DNA from: Glomus cerebriforme | Taxonomy: Eukaryota; Glomeromycota; Glomeromycetes; Glomerales; Glomeraceae | Assembly (NCBI GenBank): GCA_003550305.1 | Contig: QKYT01000281.1 | Location: forward strand, 29,269-52,279 | Reading direction: 5' to 3' | Length of the DNA stretch: 23,011 nt | Shown: piece by piece, positions 19,081 through 23,011 of the stretch | Numbering within the stretch: the first letter of the stretch is position 1 | Layout of the letters: each line of letters starts with the position of its first letter | The notes under the pieces: generated by a model | What the model was told of the DNA's origin: nothing | Seen by the model: only the letters and a program-made list of their open reading frames with translations | The model's database searches: none | Made by a program: the position numbers and the translations under genes

Positions 19081-20385
19081 TAGCATACTATCGTAATTTT
19101 TCCTGGAATCGCCGAATGTTTGTTTCGTTTCTAACGCCAAGAAAATCTTTTCTTTTTATTATTATTATATTATTATTATTATTTTATTTTACGTGAGCCG
19201 ACTACATACAGAGATGATGAAACAGGGGAAAGGAATTTACTAAAGTTTAGAACCGGTTTGCTTTTCATGACCAAGTATAATTTTATTATATTGATTCTGG
19301 CTCAAACTGACAGTATATTAAGCTGATTACAACTTATCATCGATTTATTAACCCAGTTCTGGTTATAAAAATTCGGGTCCAAACGATTAACCGGTTAAAA
19401 GGGTTTTTATGAATTAGAATTTACTCCATCACGCAATTTTCTTTCCATTTTCTTGTGAGAGGGAATGTCATGTTTAGCAATATGAACAATATAAATAAAA
19501 ATAATACTGTATATGTTTTAGCTTAGGAAAGTGTGTTCAATCGGAATGATCTCATAAAGATTATTATTTATCGCCTTAATAATTTTATATCACCTTTGTC
19601 TGAACACTGAAGGAAATTTTCTAATATCACATCAATTATCAAGAAACTAGCCTATTCCCAAGAAGAATCGTATTAACAACAAGAACAGTCACATGAAAAT
19701 TCAGCTGCTCGGTTAAGGAGTAGTATTCATGCTGGTATGCTGAGAAACAAATTTTGATTCGAAAAATATTGCGGCTTCCTAATTTCGTAGAGCGTCATGC
19801 GGATGAAATGAAATAATTTTTGATTGGCTTAACATTCTTAACATGTTTATGGTCCTATGGCTTCCTAACCTCATAAAGCTATGTGGAAATGAAAATCATA
19901 ATAAATTTTTAATATATAATATCCCCCAGTAAATTTTTTTAAAAAAAATAAGGTGTTGCCCATCTTTTTCTTCGCTTTCCAAAAATACCAAACCCCTCGC
20001 AAAAATTTTAATTTAAGAAAAAAAACAATATTCTACTATATAGTATCTGATATATTATATTTTTTACTATATCATATTAAAATAATATAAATAATATCTA
20101 TTTTGTGTCGTACGTCACTCCTTAATTAAAATTATTCTGGTTATGTTGTTCAGTGTACCAGTAAAAATTAAATTTCTCTCTCATGAAAAACAAAAAAAAA
20201 ATCAAATCTCCTACATTATCTATAGGGTATCATCGGATGACATTACAGCATTACGACCGTAATTAATTCCGATGGCACGTATACTTGACAAAGTAAATTC
20301 CTTTATCTCTATTTCATCATCTTCGACTCACTTTTAAACGAATTTAACTATATTAAATGATCCCAGATAATAAAAGTGTAATAAA
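19081..20385. other. Intergenic with small repeats
   Basis: An 86-bp period direct duplication lies at 19771-19909 (GGCTTCCTAATTTCGTAGAG versus GGCTTCCTAACCTCATAAAG, with GGATGAAATGAA versus GGAAATGAA). AAGAAAAAAAACAATATTC at 20014-20032 matches the core of the family upstream element but no family gene follows. Nothing else could be supported. Confidence 0.45.
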
Positions 20386-20391
20386 TTTATT
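20386..20391 (-). promoter_or_regulatory. Possible polyadenylation signal
   Basis: AATAAA on the minus strand lies 31 nt after the stop codon of the minus-strand gene ending at 20423. The position fits a polyadenylation signal, but the AT-rich background makes chance likely. Confidence 0.35.
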
Positions 20392-20422
20392 GTACATTAA
20401 CAAAAATACAAATTAATACAGG

Positions 20423-20803
20423 CTATGAGAATGAATTGCTTCCGTTACGTGCATTCTTCTCATGCCATATGGCATCCAGTACAGTATTGGATGTGCCTGT
20501 AGATGCTTGTAATAAAGCAGCATCAGAGTTGAGACAACCGAATACTGTACGTTTACGTTTAGTGTCCAGCCCAATACTTGAAGACGATCTCGTAATCTTT
20601 GCCGACTATGCTTATATAATTAGTATTAATAAAATAAACGATTAGAATTTTTGAAAAAAAATGCCTAAAAGAATATTTTTGTTCCATACCCCCACTCCTG
20701 GTTGATTTGCAGGAAAAACTGGATAACTATAAACATCATAAGAAAGAATCGATATAGGTGTTCTTAAACGAGGGGGTCGAGGTAATGGACCAGGAGGTAT
20801 GAA
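20423..20803 (-). CDS. C-terminal two exons of an unrecognised protein
   Basis: On the minus strand, an exon from 20803 to 20690 reads IPPGPLPRPPRLRTPI, SILSYDVYSYPVFPANQPGV and G. A textbook intron follows (20689-20606): GTATGG donor, TACTAAT branch site at 20625-20619 and a CATAG acceptor. The frame then continues in phase through SAKITRSSSSIGLDTKRKRT, VFGCLNSDAALLQASTGTSN and TVLDAIWHEKNARNGSNSFS to TAG (20425-20423). Base composition is higher in GC than its surroundings. In-phase joining across a good intron is strong evidence for a real coding history. The 5' exon runs into an in-frame TGA at 20806-20804 with no acceptor in between, so the rest of the gene is missing or displaced. It is therefore probably a truncated duplicate. 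The family is not recognised. Confidence 0.6.
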
Positions 20804-20914
20804 TCATTGCCTTCTTGACCTTCTTGACATTGTATTTAGAATTGTAGATAAAGAAAATTAATTGATCATAAAATTTGATAATTTGACAAATGTTAAAAAA
20901 GAATGATTTATTTA

Positions 20915-21070
20915 TCAATTAAGTTTTTTTCGCAAATAAACTATTTACTATTTCATCACATCAATTAATTTTTTTTCGCAAATTATCTATTTGAATTATA
21001 GACTATTTTATTGCATCAATTAAATTTTTTCCGCAAATAAACTATTTGAATTATAGACTATTTTATTGCA
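20915..21070. repeat. AT-rich tandem repeat, three units
   Basis: Units begin TCAATTAA at about 20915, 20961 and 21016, each followed by a T-run, CGCAAAT and CTATTT. The second and third also share GAATTATAGACTATTTTATTG. It lies upstream of the gene at 21334. Confidence 0.75.
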
Positions 21071-21098
21071 AACTTTGTGTCTCCACAAAAAAAATCAC

Positions 21099-21205
21099 CG
21101 GCACGTTTTGGGTGATAGTGCCGTAAAAATGGAAACATTATAGAAATATTCAAATAATTTTTTGGTGGTGACGCAAAATTGGCCACGTAATTTACACTAT
21201 AAAAG
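21099..21205 (+). promoter_or_regulatory. Promoter region of the 21334 gene
   Basis: TATAAAAG at 21198-21205 is a strong TATA box 128 nt before the ATG. Upstream, CGGCAC (21099-21104) pairs with GTGCCG (21118-21123). The words GGCAC and GATAGTGCCG also occur in hairpin C at 18948-18962. Confidence 0.5.
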
Positions 21206-21333
21206 AGGGGTAAGTACGTACAATCTCTTTTTTTTAAATTTTTTAATTTTGCGGAAGGTAAAAAATATAAATATAAATTGTTAAATAAACTAAAAAATAT
21301 TAATGAATATTATTAAATCTAATAAATAAAGAT

Positions 21334-22510
21334 ATGGCTCGTAAAAAATCTCGCAAAGAATCTCGCAAAGAAAAGAAAAAATCTCGTAAAGTAAAGAAAC
21401 CAAAGAAAAAAGTGGCTTGGTATGAAGAAGATGAGGTAAGTAGATCTCTCCGGTTGAAGGGAACCGTATATTTAATCTTGAACTTTACGTCATTCTATAA
21501 ACATAGGTACATCGCCAGGCTCTCATTGATAGTGCTGAGAAATATGCAAAAGCTCGACAGGACCTTCTCTCCATTCCGGGTACCTCAGTTCTCGGAGATA
21601 TTCAATATGCAATGTCTCTTCTCATTGATCAACATAGGGCTGAAGCCTGGCCAGATATGTTCGAAGCAAAATATGATCTGTCACTTGCAGAGTCTCCAGT
21701 AAAGTAAGGTCAATTGTCTTTTTGTTTTGTCTTTTTATCTTTATCTTTAATTTTGCATATTTACTAGGGAAGGCTTGGATGCAGCTAGAGCAATGGAAGA
21801 ACACTCAAATTTAACAGCAGTTTTACATCAACAGCTTAATTATGACTTTGACTGGGCCCTTAATGAATCCTCAAGAATTCTATCAAATGCTATAGGAGAA
21901 CCATATGATGATTGGTTAGAAGGTTTGTACATCAAGAAAGTATATGTTTATCAATTCTAACATTAAAATAACCAATCTCCTACATCCTGTTAATCAGAAC
22001 ATGACAAGAATTTAAAGATGTTATCTTAATATAAATAAATGGTTTATCTTTGAACTGAAATAGGCTTATGTAATTGCGCATCAGATAAATAAAAAAATGG
22101 GAATAACTGCAATTCATGGTCCTAATCACTAATTTTTGAATTGAATGGTCATGAACAAAGATCATTGATAATGTGGATTTTAAGAAAACAACATTTGGCT
22201 ATGGTAACATTTTTGATGCTGTTAAAGAAAATTCACATGCTACTTTACGAATGTTATTTCAATCTCAACTACTTGAATCACCTGAAATTTTTGAAGAACA
22301 AAACAGGTTTTCACAACAAATATTTTATATTTTTAATTCAGTTTTTGAAAAACTACTTGCCTTTGATGAAGATTCCACTTCTAGTTATTGTTCAGATTTT
22401 GATAATAATGATATACATGATCATACTTTAAATTTGGTTTTGATCTTCCACCTCCTAACGTTGTAATTCTTAATGCCGGAGATCCACCATCAAATGATTA
22501 TGCTGTTTAA
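21334..22510 (+). CDS. Four-exon gene, basic N-terminus, last exon frame-broken
   Basis: Exon 1 (21334-21435) encodes a very Lys/Arg-rich start (MARKKSRKESRKEKKKS, then KKVAWYEEDE), plausibly a nuclear or nucleic-acid-binding tail. Introns 21436-21506 (GTAAGT...CATAG), 21704-21767 (GTAAGG...ACTAG) and 21940-22063 (GTATATG...ATAG) join in phase. Exon 2 gives HRQALIDSAEKYAKARQDLL and GDIQYAMSLLIDQHRAEAWP; exon 3 gives EGLDAARAMEEHSNLTAVL and YDFDWALNESSRILSNA. Exon 4 starts AYVIAHQINKKMGITAIHG but needs three frame changes (near 22130, 22166 and 22435) to continue through IDNVDFKKTTFGYGNIFDAV, LRMLFQSQLLESPEIFEEQN and LPPPNVVILNAGDPPSNDY to TAA 22508-22510. It is mostly helical and acidic after the basic start. 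I do not recognise the family. It is either a recent pseudogene or intact with assembly indels. Confidence 0.7.
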
Positions 22511-23011
22511 GAATGTATTTAAATGAAATTGATATAAAGAATAATGGATATATTCATTGGGAAATGTTTAGGGGCACAGAACTGCGGTGATCTGTGATTT
22601 TCACAGATCGCCATTTTTTTTTTATCAAATTTTAATAAAAATCTGCGCAGAACAACAGAAAAATGATTATAGAAATCTGCAATAATTTCTAACGAGTTTG
22701 ATAAATCACACCAGTGGTGCTGAACACCAGTGGTATTCAGCACCAGTTTTTTTTTAAAAAAAAATAAAAATTGTAATATTGCGTTATTTGCTTTATTTGC
22801 TTTATTTGTAAAAAAAAAATGGAAAAAATAAAAATTTTAAGGGTAGTATTTCGTGTGCAAATTTTTTTCGTGTAACAATAACTGATCTTCGTGTAACACT
22901 ATAATTTTAGCAGAAATTAAAATTGTAAAATTATGAAATTATCAATATTATATTTATTATCTACGATACAATAAAAATTATTTGACATAATAATGCCAAG
23001 TTTGCATATTA
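22511..23011. other. Intergenic with hairpins
   Basis: GGTGATCTGTG (22586-22596) pairs with CACAGATCGCC (22602-22612), with one mismatch, and a T-run follows. GTGCTGAA (22717-22724) pairs with TTCAGCAC (22736-22743) around the self-complementary ACCAGTGGT, which also occurs just upstream (22710-22718). The remainder is A/T-run DNA without genes. Confidence 0.55.

Noticed and set aside
20436..20645. Plus-strand 69-codon frame over the minus-strand gene fragment
   Set aside because: The minus strand has an in-phase intron with a TACTAAT branch site, so the plus-strand frame is a shadow.
22586..22622. Rho-independent terminator (stem followed by T-run)
   Set aside because: The setting is eukaryotic, so a bacterial-type terminator is not expected. 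It is recorded only as a hairpin.
1..23011. Mitochondrial origin because of high AT content
   Set aside because: Spliceosomal-type introns, TATA boxes, a nuclear gene fragment (SRP receptor alpha) and MITE-like elements indicate nuclear DNA.

Overview
The window looks like a repeat-rich accessory stretch of a very AT-rich fungal nuclear genome. The introns are short (64-144 nt) with GTAAGT/GTATGT-type donors, TTTTAG-type acceptors and, in one case, a perfect TACTAAT branch site. Conserved protein pieces are eukaryotic (SRP receptor alpha), intergenic DNA is long and A/T-homopolymer rich, and two Ns mark a draft assembly. The overall style fits an arbuscular mycorrhizal fungus (Glomeromycotina, Rhizophagus-like). 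That assignment is an inference from composition and gene style, not a database result.

The most distinctive content is a small gene family, here called the FEIPGFK family. It has four members: intact copies at 241-720 (+) and 4976-5521 (+), a decayed inverted copy at 10501-10947 (-), and a divergent member at 12193-13269 (+) that carries eight tandem repeat units, an intron and a frameshifted tail. The members are short, Q/N/S/Y-rich, probably disordered proteins with one hydrophobic motif near the C-terminus (EIPGFKIFIV). Copies 1-3 share an upstream element ending in ATATTCGAA. It sits exactly 68 nt before the ATG in both intact genes.

Between these genes are broken coding repeats. Repeat Y occurs at 2281-2935 and 17415-18236, and repeat X at 6420-7640 and 14236-15385. 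The order F-Y-F-X, then F-F-X-Y suggests segmental duplication followed by decay. A broken SRP-receptor-alpha fragment that keeps its introns lies at 8121-8745. A protein-kinase-like remnant lies at 16223-16424. Two short MITE-like elements are visible: hAT-like at 3410-3553 and pogo-like at 13272-13413. The pogo-like one sits directly behind the terminal stop of family member 4. A cluster of strong hairpins occupies 18828-19080.

The right end holds the last two exons of an unrecognised minus-strand gene (20423-20803), a short AT-rich tandem repeat (20915-21070), and a four-exon plus-strand gene (21334-22510). The latter has a lysine/arginine-rich N-terminus and a TATA box. Its last exon reads only across three frame changes, so it is either a young pseudogene or affected by assembly indels.

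No tRNA, rRNA, CRISPR array or complete transposase gene could be supported.
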